Shown here piece by piece: positions 47,701 through 59,699 of a stretch of DNA of 64,000 nucleotides (positions are counted from its first letter, which is position 1; every line of letters starts with the position of its first letter). A program made the position numbers and the translations under genes. The notes beneath the pieces are model-generated. The model had not been told where the DNA came from. It worked only from the letters and a program-made list of their open reading frames with translations, and searched no databases. This stretch comes from Pseudoscleropodium purum (taxonomy: Eukaryota > Streptophyta > Bryopsida > Hypnales > Brachytheciaceae), in assembly GCA_963969395.1 (NCBI GenBank), contig OZ017797.1, positions 4,154,001 to 4,218,000 on the forward strand, written 5' to 3'.

Positions 47701-49417
47701 GACTGAACCCCAGGGAAGGTCAGTCCCAGTTATCACTTTGGAACGCAGGGATCAATGGGTTAGTAGTAACTCAGACAGACTTTCTAAAGCATCACACTCA
47801 AAAAGCTCTTCACTGGACTTGACATCGAGTGGTTATCATGGGGGACCTAGATCATCTTCTAATGGATCAACAGGGCACGGGTCTATTGAGAATGGCTTTT
47901 CTGTGGCTGTTGCAGTGAAACCTATGTGGACTCCGCGCGCAGTAAGTGCCTCAGGCAGCCCGAATGGTTTACCAGGGAAGGTTTTAGCAGCTGGAGGTCG
48001 TCCTTTGGATAGTGAGCATGGGAAGAGTGACAGTGTACGTAATGCTCAAGCAAAACCCGTCAGTCTTTGGTTTCCTGCATCCAAACCAACCTCACCCAAG
48101 TCTACAAGTGTGGCAGCGGTAGAATTTTCAGAGTGCTCCAAAGAAGAGCCGATTGTTTCTGAAGTCCCATCTGCTAGTGAGGAGGGAGGAGTGCTCGATT
48201 CTAATGAACTTCTTCCCCCGCGAAGCACTAGTACCACCGATGGGGACCAGGGTAATGCCATAGCTACAGATACCGAAGTCAGAGGTTCTTCTCCAATGAT
48301 ATCTGCACCTGAATCTTCAAGCGAGGATTTTGTAATGCAAGCAGCAGCTGTGAATGCACAGAGCTTTACTGTATCTGAGGATAGAACAAGTACCGAGTCT
48401 CAAGCCGGGGTGTCCGGAGAAGAGCAAGAATCTCCTCATGCTATGAAATCTGTTGTGACGCAGGGAGCAGTGAACATGGTACCTCTAGCCGACTTTACCT
48501 CTCAAGTGCATCATGGTACGGGTACAATGCCAGGGCTCCCTCCTCATATTCATGCTAATGGGCACCAGCAGGTGAACTTCCCTCAGGGAGGCTTTTTGAG
48601 GCCCCCAAGTAATGGCATGTATACTTTTGCAGCTGACATGCTGCCTTCCCAAGGGCCCTTGCAACATGCTATCCAACCTGGTCCACTGAATATGCACCAT
48701 CCTCGACCTTTCGGATTCTTTCCAATGGGACCATGGGCAGTGCGTGGAAGTACTGGTGTATTGCCTCTTCCGCAAGCAGGTGGATATGCTGTTTCTGGAC
48801 CTGGAGGTTTATCAATGGGCGTACTTCCTCCTATGTCTTTGACTGTTCCAGGCTCTGTTTCTCCAGGGGGACTTGGACCCGGTCACTTGCCTGCAATTCC
48901 GGATGGGCTGAATTCCCTGCAACTCGGAGAACACCAGCGAAGCGTCACTCATCAGGTGTATATGTCTCGGTTTGCTGCTTCACCAGGAAGGGGTTCTCCT
49001 GGGCGAGTAATGGTTGAAAGAAGTCCAGGTTTGGCATCTGAAGGTGTTCGTGTGGAGGTGCCTGTAGCTGCAGATCCTGGGCATTTTAATGAGGGTCAAA
49101 TGCCGCCTGTGGGCCAGACCCTCTCTAATGGCTCATCACCTTTGCCTGGTGGCCTCAATGAGAGACGTCCATCTGACTCGCCAACCTCAGCGGATTTCTC
49201 TTTCTTTCACTCTAAATGGCCTATTTCCAACGAGAACGATGCGTCTCTGAAGGTTTCAGATTCTGATATTAACAGTTCGGGGACACTTCCCACGAGTGCT
49301 GCAGAGAGGACACAATGTATAGGAGGGTCTGACGGCGCGACTACGAAGTCAAGTTTAGCTGCGGGAGAGTACAGTCTCTTCGCGTCTGCACCCAGCAAGG
49401 GTTTTGGCTTCTTCTAA
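41793..49417 (+). CDS. conserved plant protein, 'stress response NST1-like' family
   Basis: Nine coding exons: 41793-41942, 43231-43602, 44083-44342, 44467-44608, 44993-45367, 45568-45699, 45856-45984, 46419-46608 and 47001-49417. All junctions are GT-AG and phase-consistent, giving 1388 residues. The conserved N-terminal half starts after exon 1 with FWSGLSVVARRDLLRIDKQT and contains Cys pairs (YCSRCHGLL, CRDCRRNV, CTRWFC), PSVHPWGGLAATRDSMLTVL, the ACGGGGRGWI and GRGHALKETCALHTARL blocks, FWSALGDETRRSLLRMKEED, TGEGKSDILAFEDVG, KRDGRYTELSAKAHALKGQ and CVHRRLIVGDGYVSITKGES. Exon 8 encodes a highly charged coiled coil (EEEERRERRKQKEKEKKLRRK). Exon 9 is long, Ser/Gly/Pro-rich and probably disordered. 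The architecture matches a single-copy-like plant family annotated by similarity of the charged region to yeast NST1; its biochemical role is unknown. Exon 1 was chosen by its ATG and in-phase donor to the conserved FWS acceptor. Confidence 0.9.
42690..43245 (+). repeat. ~282-bp tandem duplication at the intron 1/exon 2 border
   Basis: The block from about 42690 ('gtgaggctcag', 'attggttcttcaccctat', 'gacatttgaat', 'gagacagttgacagggaattgg', 'ttttcagttctggagtgga') is repeated from about 42970 with the same order of landmarks. The copies end in 'cttttcag|ttctggagtgga' (42949) and 'tctttgcag|ttctggagtgga' (43231), 282 bp apart. The second is the true exon 2 acceptor. The first is a decoy that would enter an in-frame peptide ending at a TAG (43060-43062). 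Confidence 0.75.
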
Positions 49418-49937
49418 TATGAGGAGTCCCATCATGTGACTCAAATTCATTCCAGGTATTTAAAATTACTTCCCGTATAGAGTGAGTAGTACGTTAGTGA
49501 AAATGACACAGCTCTTTGTGAAAGAGTGCTTCAGTTCCCCACTATAAGATAGAAGGGGTTCCTAAGCCAAGAGTATTGTTCAAATTTATGTACGCGAGAT
49601 TAAATCAAATCTCTCCAGATTTATTACCTTTAATTATTTCTCCCTCGACCATGTTCTGCTTACATGCAATGATATTCTTATATTTATGCTCGTGCCATGT
49701 TGCTACAGCACCTGTGGAGATTTGAACTTAATACAGATCTAGCGTCGGATCTATCTGAAAAAATTGTCAGTCTTTGAATGTTATAATGTATACCAACATT
49801 TCATTTCACATTTTTCAAAGAATGCATTGCAAGTCGTGGATCTTGAAATCTGGAATGTGGGAGAAGTTCTCTTCTTCCATTGAATGAGTGTTAGTAGGTC
49901 ACACTTCAGTCCCTTCCAGTAAGATATTCAACCGTCG
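49418..49937. other. tail-to-tail intergenic region
   Basis: 520 bp between the stop codons of the convergent NST1-like and GDSL genes, so both 3' untranslated regions and cleavage sites must lie here. A TTTATT at 49620-49625 is a possible minus-strand poly(A) signal. No other feature. Confidence 0.5.
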
Positions 49938-52900
49938 TCATGAAGTCCATTGAGAAAGCTCGATTAAGTTCATGGGAGCAATGTAGGAGGTAGAGCCAGA
50001 GAGCAGCTTCTGGCTTAGAATGATGTTCACAGCCTCCGTAGGGTGGAATTCATCCCAGAAGATGTACTTGTTGCGGTTTGTGCATAGGGCGTTGCCAATA
50101 ATTTCATTTAGGAGACCGCACGGTATCTGACCCTTGTATCTCCCCAAGAAAGCGCAGCAGCCCGGAAAGGTAACTTCAAAGCCTGTTGTTACCATATTCC
50201 AAGTTTGTCTGTGTGAGAACAAACACATACCCTTCGTTGTGTAATTGTAAGAAACAAATCAAGGCTCTCAGTTGGGATGGAGATTAACCGCAAGTGGTCA
50301 ACAGAGGAGACTCTGAAAGTGATATTTTAGGAAGATTTAACACTTAAAAAAAGGATGATCTGGTAACAGACGTGTTTGGGGCGGTTTCGTTGTCAATCGC
50401 TGATTTTCAGTTGGTATTTGATTTCGAACGCAAATGTATTCATTTAAAAACTTGTAGAATTTGCAATCTAGTTTACAGTTCACTTTCAAAGTCTTTAAAA
50501 TTGCAAATTTATGGCACTTGAAGTTCTCATTAGAAGATTTTTGGGGGCACCGGAAGTGTGTTTTGGGCTTGTTCTCCGCAGTGAAGGGAATGTCCTGCTA
50601 TCAAAAAAATAAATTTCAAAAAAATAAAAAATAAAAAATAAAAATTTTACGTCTTCAAATGCAAAACAAAGTTGGAAAATAATTTTAAAAATTAAAAAAT
50701 TAAATTTTGGACAATGACATGGTAGGGGTTCGGCCACGTCAAATTGCTACGTTGTTAGTGTATAGTTGAGTTCCCGTAGCTAATAACTCGTAGGCTTCTA
50801 GAGTCTCCAAAAATCTTCTAATGATATTTGACATTCCAAAATTCGTTTTAGAACATGGCTTTCTATCAAATTCTTATAAATGCTAAGAGCTAATGTCTTC
50901 AACTTCATTAAGAACTGATGTAAATGAATTCTTATCTAATTACTATAAAATTTTCTAGGAAGATAAAATCATAGTGGTTTTAATTTTACCTTTTAATTAT
51001 GAAAACATCATGTTAGATGGAAGAAGCAAAGATTATATGCAAAAAGTTAATTAGTCTTTAAAATAAAAAATTGAGAAAAAATTGACTTTGTTAATTGTTG
51101 CTAAATTTAGATTTATTCTTCCAAAGAAAGGCAAAAAAATATATATCAATAGAATCTAATTTTAATAATAAAAATATAAAGACATTTTATTTATTTTAAT
51201 TATTGCTAAATTTGGCTTAATTCTTCAAGGCCAAAGCAATAAAATATATCAATAGAAAGAAGCACCATGTTCTAGATTTTTGAATCTACATATATTGTTT
51301 TGCAATTATTGTGTTTAACTTCATATACTAAAATTGTATATTTTAGTGTAATAGGTATAATTTTAGCAACACTATTCAAACCAAAAATTTATACCAATCT
51401 TTTTTTTTTTTAGCTTTGAACACATAAATGCTACAACTTAGACTCTATAGAATATGTCATTTTGATGAATAGTCAACTATATATAAGAAATACCTTATGT
51501 CATTTTTAATGACTTTAATTGGCAATGTATTTTCAAAGATGATTCCCTACTTTAAATACCGATGCACCCAAGGTTTAAAAGAGAATTCAAATTCAAACAG
51601 AGAACATGAACAATCAAACCTCTTTAATCAAAACCTCTCTTTCAATGTCATTCTGAAATATCTTGCACACTTGGAATGCCACACTATCATTGACTACCAC
51701 AACACATTTGACTCCCTTTCAAGCTATTTGGTTTTAAATATGACAATCTTCCAAGCAACCATATGAAAAGGACTAGAGTGACTGTACACTCAAACTTCTT
51801 TTATATGACCACCTTTACAATGACATCTTAGAATATAATACACTTTTTTCATACTATCATTGACTGATTGACTGATTGAAGCACACTTGTCACACATTCA
51901 AAATTTGTGAAAAAAATTGAGACTCAAAGATTGAAAAAAGAGATCAATTTGTGTACCTTCTTGGTCTACTTTTTGTAAAATTTCGGAAGCTGAGTTGTAT
52001 GTATTGGCATACAAAATCATGGTTCCAGGCAACAAGCTCATGAGCATGGGGATCATTTCTTGCACAGCAGCATTGAAGCCCTGCGCCATCACATTCTCCA
52101 CAGCAACGCAGGCTGTTCCGTTTCTGGACTGAGAACCAGCGAGCAAAATCCGGGAAGGCATGCACCCAATTGGCATCATGGAATTCACAGCAATCTTCCG
52201 GGCACCCAAGTTGTACATTGTCTGTTTCAGCACCACAAGCCATTAATTAAAAAGCACGTTAACCCTCGAAGGACGCCGCCAAGGACACTAAGTGTCTAAG
52301 GATGACAAAGAATCCTTCTATGTAGGATAGAAGTTCAGCAGCGACAGATGTTCATCCTTGGAATTTTATGTGAAAGGGAAGATCTCAATGAACAATAGTT
52401 GACTTCCAATGAGTGCTTTTGGTGAGAATGTTTTTAAGCAAATGATTCACATGGTACCAAAAAGGATGGTTTCTAAGGTGACCAGTCTCTCTTTTGGAGG
52501 AAAGCTAGCATCCACAATGTGGAGGCTCAAGAGACATTTTTAGAACAACACTATCAATGTTTATAGTGTTGCATGCCATCTTGTTTATTCAACTTGTGTA
52601 TTAATACAATTGAAGTTTATTACTTTGTGCATTGGTGTTATTGGTTTACAATGATTGTTGCACTTCAATAACAATCTTTTCACCCTAGGATTAGTTTATC
52701 TTGCTTTAAACTCTAAAAGTCTTGGGGATGTTGTAAAAATGATGTTTCTAAGTGTGATTGTACACAAAAACTAGCTCTAGATTATAAATAGATACTCATT
52801 GCAGAATGCCGATCAATGCTAAGATGTTGAAAATTAATACACAAGTTTGAAAATCCCACCAATTGAACTTTGAGCTATTACATGATCTTTTCAAAGCAAT

Positions 52901-55833
52901 GCCACTCTTGAACTTCATCTCATTTCAAGTGCAATTTTCCTATGTTAGACAAAAAAACTCAAATGGCAGTCATTGAAATTTGATTGATAATAGATCTCTC
53001 TACCTTTCTACTTATACCTTGACTTGAAGGCCTTATTGCTTTAAATCCAACTCAATGTGAGATGCCAGTGGGTAGAATATGACCATCATATTCAAATGGT
53101 TATATGATAGATATCTAAATACAAGCTAGGAAGTTTGAAATGTTTATCGGATGTAATCTTCTCTTCTAAATTCAATCGAAATTGTTAAATTTTTTGAGAT
53201 TTACAACCCTTGCAAAAATTGTGGGAAAGATGAGATTACAACTCAAAATTTTGTCTTTTTTCCCACTACAATACATCAGTGGCAACAAAAGTAATAGGAG
53301 AAAATTACATACTTTCATGTGCTCCTTGAGTTGAGAGGCAAGGAAGGTGTGGAATTGGTCCAATGTATATTTTGACTTCATTGTTGAGTTGGGGTCCAAG
53401 TAATTGTAGATGTAGTCATTTGTCCCTAGAGTAACAAAATAGAGTGATTCTGCTAATAAAGTTTTTGCCTTTGAAGATCCCAGGAGTTTGTCTAGTTGTA
53501 TGGCTGTGTTATTGAAATATGAAATTTGCGTGCTAAATGGTAGCCGCCCAAACTGCAACACTCAAGAAACAAATTTAATAATTCGATAGTTCAACTAGAA
53601 CATTACATCTATGCCATGATTGAATGGAAAAACAAAATACTCCCTAGCTTAGTTTCAATGTAACATTGTAGAAAGCATTCCTATCATTCCCTGGTCACAT
53701 AATTCATTAACAAAATTCAATTTACTTACACAATACACTATTCAAATTCTTTCAATCCCAAATTCAATAGTAAAAAATACCTCATTCTATCCAGTGAGCC
53801 CACCAAGGTTGGATAGACTCATTAGAGAAGAAGGCATACATTTCTTACTATTGTTGTAAGATTTAGCATTGATCAATTGGTTGAGTAGCTTGCATTGATG
53901 GATCCAAATGTCCTTATTCTATCAATGTCCATATACACTTGCAAACCTTTCAAGTTAATCCATAATTGTTTGGACATTAAAATGCAAAAAAAATAAAGAG
54001 CCTATGCTTAATTGTGAACATGTAAAATCAAATCTTATAAAATTTAGCCTAGAATTTAAACCAATTCTATATGAGTGCTTAAGGGCAAGTGCAAATGAAC
54101 AAAAATTCTGAAATGTGTTATAAAGTGAAATTTAGAAGAATACTTTGATGATTTTTTCAACAAGAGTTGGAAATTTTGACATTATTTATAACTTTTAGTT
54201 TAACTCTATTATCATTAGAATTTCTTAGCCACAAACAAATCCTTTTGAAAACAAAGTTAACTTTAAAATTATGATTTTATGAAATGATCAACTTGTATTT
54301 GAAGTCATTTTACTCATATACTAAAATCATTATTGTAGCCTTGTAGGGTCATTTTTGAACCCCCAAAAGTTAGTTTTTTGAGGTATAAAATACTTGCACT
54401 CTTCAAATTAAATAACATTTTCAAAAGAAGATTTCAAAATCTATATCCTATGATTGAATTTAATCTCCATGATTCAGTTTGCAATTTGTCCATACATTAA
54501 ATTCCAGCCTTTATATCCGGAAAGATTTACCTTTAAAGGTCTTGTAGGGCTCGCGCATACAAACTTGTATTTTGCTCTTAGAATACAAAGTTTGTACTAA
54601 CATATGAGAAGACATGCACCATGTTCATTTGCAAATCCGATTCTAATATCAAAACCTTTTCATGTTCAAATATGGCAACATACATGTAGAAGATGTGGCC
54701 ATTCTACAACTTCTTAAAGACATGTAAGAAGTGCAATAATAATTCAAATTAGAAGTGTCATGTGTCATTGGATCCGGTTTAGCATGAATACAATTTTTTT
54801 TTTACTAGTGTCTATGTCAATTTATGCACCTTGTATGCTAAATACACCAAAAACACTATGCTATAATCCAAATTGGGATTCTCACACCTCCAAGAGTTAG
54901 TTAATAGCAAGAACCAAGCCAAATACTATAAGGCATGGTTACCTTAACCCTAAAGCACTCCGGTGTCCATATTTTGAACAATGAATAGAGCACTTCTAGA
55001 TGTTGTTTAGTCTATCAAACTTTTCAATCATCCATTCTAATACTTGAATCTTGAAGAGAAAACCTTCCTTAATGACCATTTTTTGAAATTGCAGTAAATG
55101 ATATTTCTGTAAAAAATATTAGCCAAAATATGCAAAAAAAAATCGATAAAAGATTGAGGCGTTTAGGGGTTAATCCCAAAGTCACCAAACTATGGCAAAA
55201 TAAACGCTTCCTCATGGGATCCCCATGTCCAAGAAATACGTATGCACAGAGAGAGAGGAGGTGTAGGACTCACGAAGTAAGCCCCACTTTCGTCCAGAAT
55301 GCCAGCAGCTCCCGAGGCATAGTTCACTCCTTGCAGAAGCTGCTCCCCGCGAGTGGTAGGAGCCAGATACGCAGGAGCATAGTCCAGCCCCACTTGCTCC
55401 GCTGCAACCAACTCCAACAATTAAGCCCTTCAGACTTGCAGTAAATCAAGCTTACGGCATTCAGTTTCGCATCAGTTATGGATCCGCCTTTCTTTCTTTC
55501 TTTTTATCTTTCTCTCTATAGTTAGTAGTGATTTGCTTCCCCTGGATTCAGCGCCGGCTTGGCAGCCAATTGCAACCCAGGTTCACGTGACTCCCAGAGC
55601 TGCTCACCAATGAGATCCACCAAAGTCTTGCCGTTGCAGAAACGGCCCGTGGCGTTGTGCGTGGGGAAGTCGATTCCGTTGGGAAGTGTGTTGGCTTTGG
55701 CCAGCGCGGTTGTCAAGTAGTTATTGTTTCCCACGTCCACCATCGAGTCGCCAAACGTGAAAATGGCAGGGAAAATGGGCTCGCAGATACAGCCCGCGAC
55801 AAAAATCAGGCCTATGATCAGCAGCCTCATCAT
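49938..55833 (-). CDS. GDSL-type esterase/lipase (secreted)
   Basis: Five exons on the minus strand: 55833-55608, 55401-55274, 53552-53313, 52221-51957 and 50182-49938. Phases agree and the product is 367 residues (family usually 350-380). An N-terminal signal peptide (MMRLLIIGLIFVAGCIC) indicates secretion. Block I is FTFGDSMVDVGNNNY with the nucleophile Ser30 (Met replaces Leu in GDSL, a common variant). The oxyanion Gly of block II is in GVNYASGAAGI (about residue 106), Asn163 is in block III (TLGTNDYIYNY), and Asp330 and His333 are in block V (WDEFHPTEA). The catalytic set is therefore complete. GCCAFLGRYKGQIPC is the usual Cys pair before block V. Substrates of this family range from lipids to cutin monomers and cannot be told from sequence. 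Introns 2-4 are 1.1-1.8 kb, AT-rich and repeat-bearing; intron 1 is 206 bp. Both possible ATGs (55833, 55830) are adjacent. Confidence 0.94.
54960..55180 (+). repeat. dispersed repeat within GDSL intron 2
   Basis: Diverged copy of the outer parts of 32980-33475: 'tccatattttgaacaatgaatagag', 'aatacttgaatcttgaa', 'cttccttaatgaccat', 'aatgatatttctgtaaa' and 'aggggttaa' in the same order, without the central part. It lies on the antisense strand of the gene, inside an intron. Confidence 0.5.
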
Positions 55834-57007
55834 TTTTGCGGTGAAATAAGAATCACAAACGCAGCCTCGATCGAAGTTGGGTAGGATACTCTTACTTCCC
55901 TCCTATCCACACAAAGCTCTGTTGAAATCATGTATGTCGCTCTCACACTGCTGTCCTGTGAGCTTTGACGTGGAACTTTGAGATCGTCTAGCTAGAGAGA
56001 CTTGGAACGAACAGACTCTTAGTACCGTACGCCAGTTCCCGAAAAGAACGGAGTTACCTTACTTGCGTCTCACACACAAGACGCAACTCATCTAGCAACT
56101 AATGAATCAAACCGAGTCAAACTGGTGTCGTTCAATATTCAAGCAATTCAAGCAAGAAGTCCGTCTTCTACAACAATCTCACTGAGCCACATGAGAGTGA
56201 CACACAAGAAGCATGGTCACACTAACTTCACCTTGAAGCAAACTACAAGCAAATGCATACTCCCAACCAAATGCCTGTGTGCGCTCAATTTATGGATTTA
56301 TCTAAGGTCATGGATCTGCCGTGCATATCCAGAAGAGCCTTGCAATATCAAATCCGAAAGAATGGTCACACTAATTTTCACACTCATGCAAGCTGCAAGC
56401 AATTGTCCACAACATACAAATGCATAGCCCCGACCAAATGCCTGAATGCACTCACTTAATGAATTTATCTAAAATCGTGCATTTGCCAAGAATATCCATA
56501 ACAGCCCTGCTACATCAAATCCACTGGAAGCTTCCCCGGTCCGTCACTGGGGTGGTGACTCTGTATTTCACTCTTTTGCCATTGAAGTAAAAAGTTCAAT
56601 GTGTGCTAAAAAAATAAAAATGAAATCCACTGGAAAGTAAACAATGCAAGACAAACGAGGGCTGGATTAAGTATTTAACGTTTATCTTTATTGATTTGGA
56701 GTGGAATTATTGACCTTGAGAAGGAGAAGAAAGGGCCAAAGAGCAGTAAGTGGTGGAAAAAGCTTCATATTACAGTGAGTGACTGCAAAGCAAAGAAATT
56801 CTCATGTGAGCATAACCAGGGCGTGATCTCATCTACCAATGTCAAAATCCCAGGAGTTTATTGGGCCGAGGTGGACGAATTAATTAATTACAGAATAGAG
56901 TAAGTAGATCTAGAAGCTCTATAGGATCAACTGATGCACTAAAGTCGATATGAATACTAGCAAAGGTATCAAGCTCTACGTGTTTCGGCAAAATTTCGGC
57001 ATCTTCT
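55834..57007. other. region between the PIMT and GDSL genes
   Basis: About 1.17 kb; it should hold the GDSL promoter and the PIMT 3' end. Includes a degenerate tandem duplication (56206-56355 and 56356-56530, about 149-bp offset, shared 'atggtcacactaa', 'accaaatgcctg' and 'atttatctaa'). The minus-strand TATA box of the GDSL gene is not obvious. No further gene. Confidence 0.5.
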
Positions 57008-58931
57008 CTAGATGAGAGGGACATAACGGACCACCATTTCTATCGTCTTCTTTATCGTTCCATCCAGTAGTTTGTCGATGATCACAAGATCCTGCACATA
57101 ATGCAAACAAGAGTTAAAACTTGTGTTCAAACTCTGCACAAGAGTTTTATCAGTACACGAATATACATTAAATAAATTACATTAAGAATCTTGCTACAAT
57201 ACCATCATTTTGGGACTGCTTTCCTGTCGTACCTGATTGTTTGTTCCCACAGGGATGACCATTCGTCCTCCCGGCCTCAGTTGCTCCACAAGAGCTTCAG
57301 GGAGTTCTGCATCATCCAAAGTAACACTTTATAAGTATCCTGTACTCAAAATTGATACTTGGACAGCAACTTGGATGCTAAGTATCCACAGTAATTGGAA
57401 GGGAAATGTACGCTACCTGCCGCGGCAGCCCCAACATGAATACAATCGTACGGTGCCCCTTCCTCATTACCCAGTTTACCGTCACCCTCTGCAAGCATCA
57501 GCAGCAACTATTGGTGTTAAAAACGACACTGAAACAGAAACAGAAACAGAAAAATCTAACTGTCTGGTTGAGGTTTAAGCTCTGAGTACAAATACCCTGT
57601 TTATAGCTTGTCATGGATTCTTCCGAAAAGCTATTACAGGTACATGCAATGAGTACGGTATGTTTGAAGCCACGATATAAAGTAAAATTCATAGTGTAAA
57701 TTAAATAAACAAATGTCTTTCTGAGAAGGTTCTGCTTACCAAGCACAACGATTCTTCCCTTGTCCATGAGCTCCCCAGCAGGTGTCTGCTTGATGGCATC
57801 AATGGACCTCTCCACAAGCTCTGGAATATGCTCAACGCCAATCACAAGTCCCGCCTCTCCGACCTGAAAAGAAAAGAAAAAAAAGTGGGTGTAAGTTCCA
57901 CAAATTAATTATACACTGTTCGATTTCAAAAATCATCAAAGTATAAACAACGTGCAAGACAAATTAGCTTCAGGAAAGTCCGTAGTACCATGAGGCCAAA
58001 GACAGCCGTCAAGTAGCCGGATCCGGAGCCCACGTCCAGCACAGACATGCCAGGTTTTGCGTAGTCCGCCAACAACGATAAACAATAGGAATGCTGCAAT
58101 GGCATCCCACAGCCCCGGGGATCAGAATTAAATAACCCTCAAAAAGAAAATAATTAGAAAATTCGACGAAGTGAACAGTAACGCCACCGAATGGGAAACC
58201 ATGCTATTCAGAAAGCTGCATTAATACCGACAACAACGCAACAACTTCGTCACCGAGACTTCTGAAAAGACAGAATCTAATTGAGTTGGGGTCGGATCTG
58301 TTACCATGTGAGGCGCTGAAATGGTGGCTCTGTAACCAATGACTTGGGGTGAGTCATTATAAGCCTTACCAGTGTGAGGCACAAACAACTTCCGGTCCAC
58401 CTTGGACATTGCAATTGCAGCGTCATACGAGGTCAGAATGCCGCGCTCTGCAACCCAAAACACAAGATCGAACCATCAGCCTTCCAAACAGAACCAAAAA
58501 ACAAAAAATTCTGACAGCCTCAGTCCCTTCATGTCACATTGTCATGCACGAGTCCCACGATCGGTTTCTTGCACCCAAAAATCAAGAATGCCTTGTTCAA
58601 ATTTTCAGATCAAAGCCTAGGAGTTGGTGAAGAGGCCAAGCTAGGGCTTCGAGGAGAAGGACTGACTCTGCAAATTGGAGATGAGCTCTTCGTAGTTCGC
58701 TCCGTGGCAGTGCCACATCATGTCGTCCCCGGGGCAAGTTGGCGCCGGTGGGTACATGCCGGGCGGCGCACAGGTGGCCAGAAACGGCTGTCGCCCCACC
58801 TTCGTCGCCGTCTTCCCTTGACATCCATTACTCGACTGTTGGGATGCCGACTCCGACTGGGAGGACGATCTCCCGCACGTTAGTGCTTCACTACTTTTGG
58901 GTTCCGCAGGGGTCAACGCCATGGCAGGCAT
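57008..58931 (-). CDS. PIMT: protein-L-isoaspartate O-methyltransferase
   Basis: AdoMet-dependent repair enzyme that methylates isoaspartyl residues in aged proteins; in plants important in seeds and under stress. Seven exons on the minus strand: 58931-58667, 58447-58305, 58093-57989, 57863-57740, 57488-57417, 57306-57233 and 57091-57008. All are GT-AG and phases sum to 288 residues. Family motifs: NYEELISNLQ, 'LFVPHTGKAYNDSP', 'IGYRATISAPHM' (residues 125-136), motif I VLDVGSGSGYLTAVF (154-168), VIGVEHIPELV, APYDCIHVGAAAAELPEAL, LRPGGRMVIPVGTNNQ and the final MVVRYVPLI. About 70 residues precede the core (Ser/Gln-rich, then Pro-rich 'PGMYPPAPTCPGDD'). An internal start at MMWHCH (about residue 71) would remove them. 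The extension is unusual in length and might be a targeting or regulatory sequence. The C-terminus ends directly after YVPLI, slightly shorter than many homologues. Confidence 0.94.
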
Positions 58932-59313
58932 CTTGTTCTTGGAATCTTGTTCTTGCGAATTTCACACACACAACTAATCGCCTTGCCAACACCAACGAAA
59001 ACACTCACACCGCCACTCCTCAACGATCAAACTTTCTGATCGCAGAGATCGCGCACTTGTCAATGCCAAGAGGGGCACACCACCAACATCCGAAATGTGC
59101 AGGTGAAACTACACAAGTTGGATCCCCAGAGCGCCAATTCTTCAGCTCTGTGCTTCGATGAGAGATCCAGAGACGTGGAGGGATGGAACACTTGGGGGGC
59201 GGTGCAGGGGAATGTGGCCACGCTGGGAGGAGAGCTAGGCGAACCCAAGAGAAGTGAAGTGCCAGAGAAGTGCGAGTTGCAAGCGCTGGAGAAGGCGAAG
59301 TAGGCGCCTCGCC

Positions 59314-59321
59314 TTATATAA
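59314..59321 (-). promoter_or_regulatory. TATA box of the PIMT gene
   Basis: The minus strand reads TTATATAAGG, a good plant TATA box, 380 bp upstream of the ATG. Transcription would start near 59285, giving a leader of about 350 nt. The surrounding region (58.9-59.7 kb) is GC-rich. A 95-codon minus-strand frame at 59347-59060 overlaps the TATA box and is therefore unlikely to be coding. Confidence 0.55.
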
Positions 59322-59699
59322 AAAAAGGCAGGGACCCAAGCGGCCAAACCCAGCTACTGCAAGGCAGGGCCACTCCAAGCGCACACAGTGCACGCTGCCA
59401 AATATAAATGCTATTTCTAGGCTTCTGTGGCCGAGGTGTAGCATAATAAGTTAACTCTAATCTGGCTGCGGGGAGGGTTCAGGCTTCTCTATTTTTGGTG
59501 GAACCATGCCCACATCCGAGTACAGTACTGGCATTTCTTAATTCGTTTGCGAGGTCCATGTCCCCTCATGATCTGAGCCCCCGCGGCTGCGCGGACCTCC
59601 ACGGGGGCAGCACGGCGCTTCGGCCTTAGCCGCTTGAATCGGGCAGTTTGCCTTCTTCGTCTCTGCTGGCTCGGACTCCAAGTTTGCCAACCAATTTCT

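Noticed and set aside
47164..49398. Several minus-strand frames opposite exon 9 of the NST1-like gene
   Set aside because: Shadows of the long plus-strand exon, without independent signals.
59060..59347. Minus-strand 95-codon frame as a first exon (transit peptide) of PIMT
   Set aside because: The TATA box at 59314-59321 lies inside it, and the downstream exon has its own ATG; no supporting splice pair was convincing.
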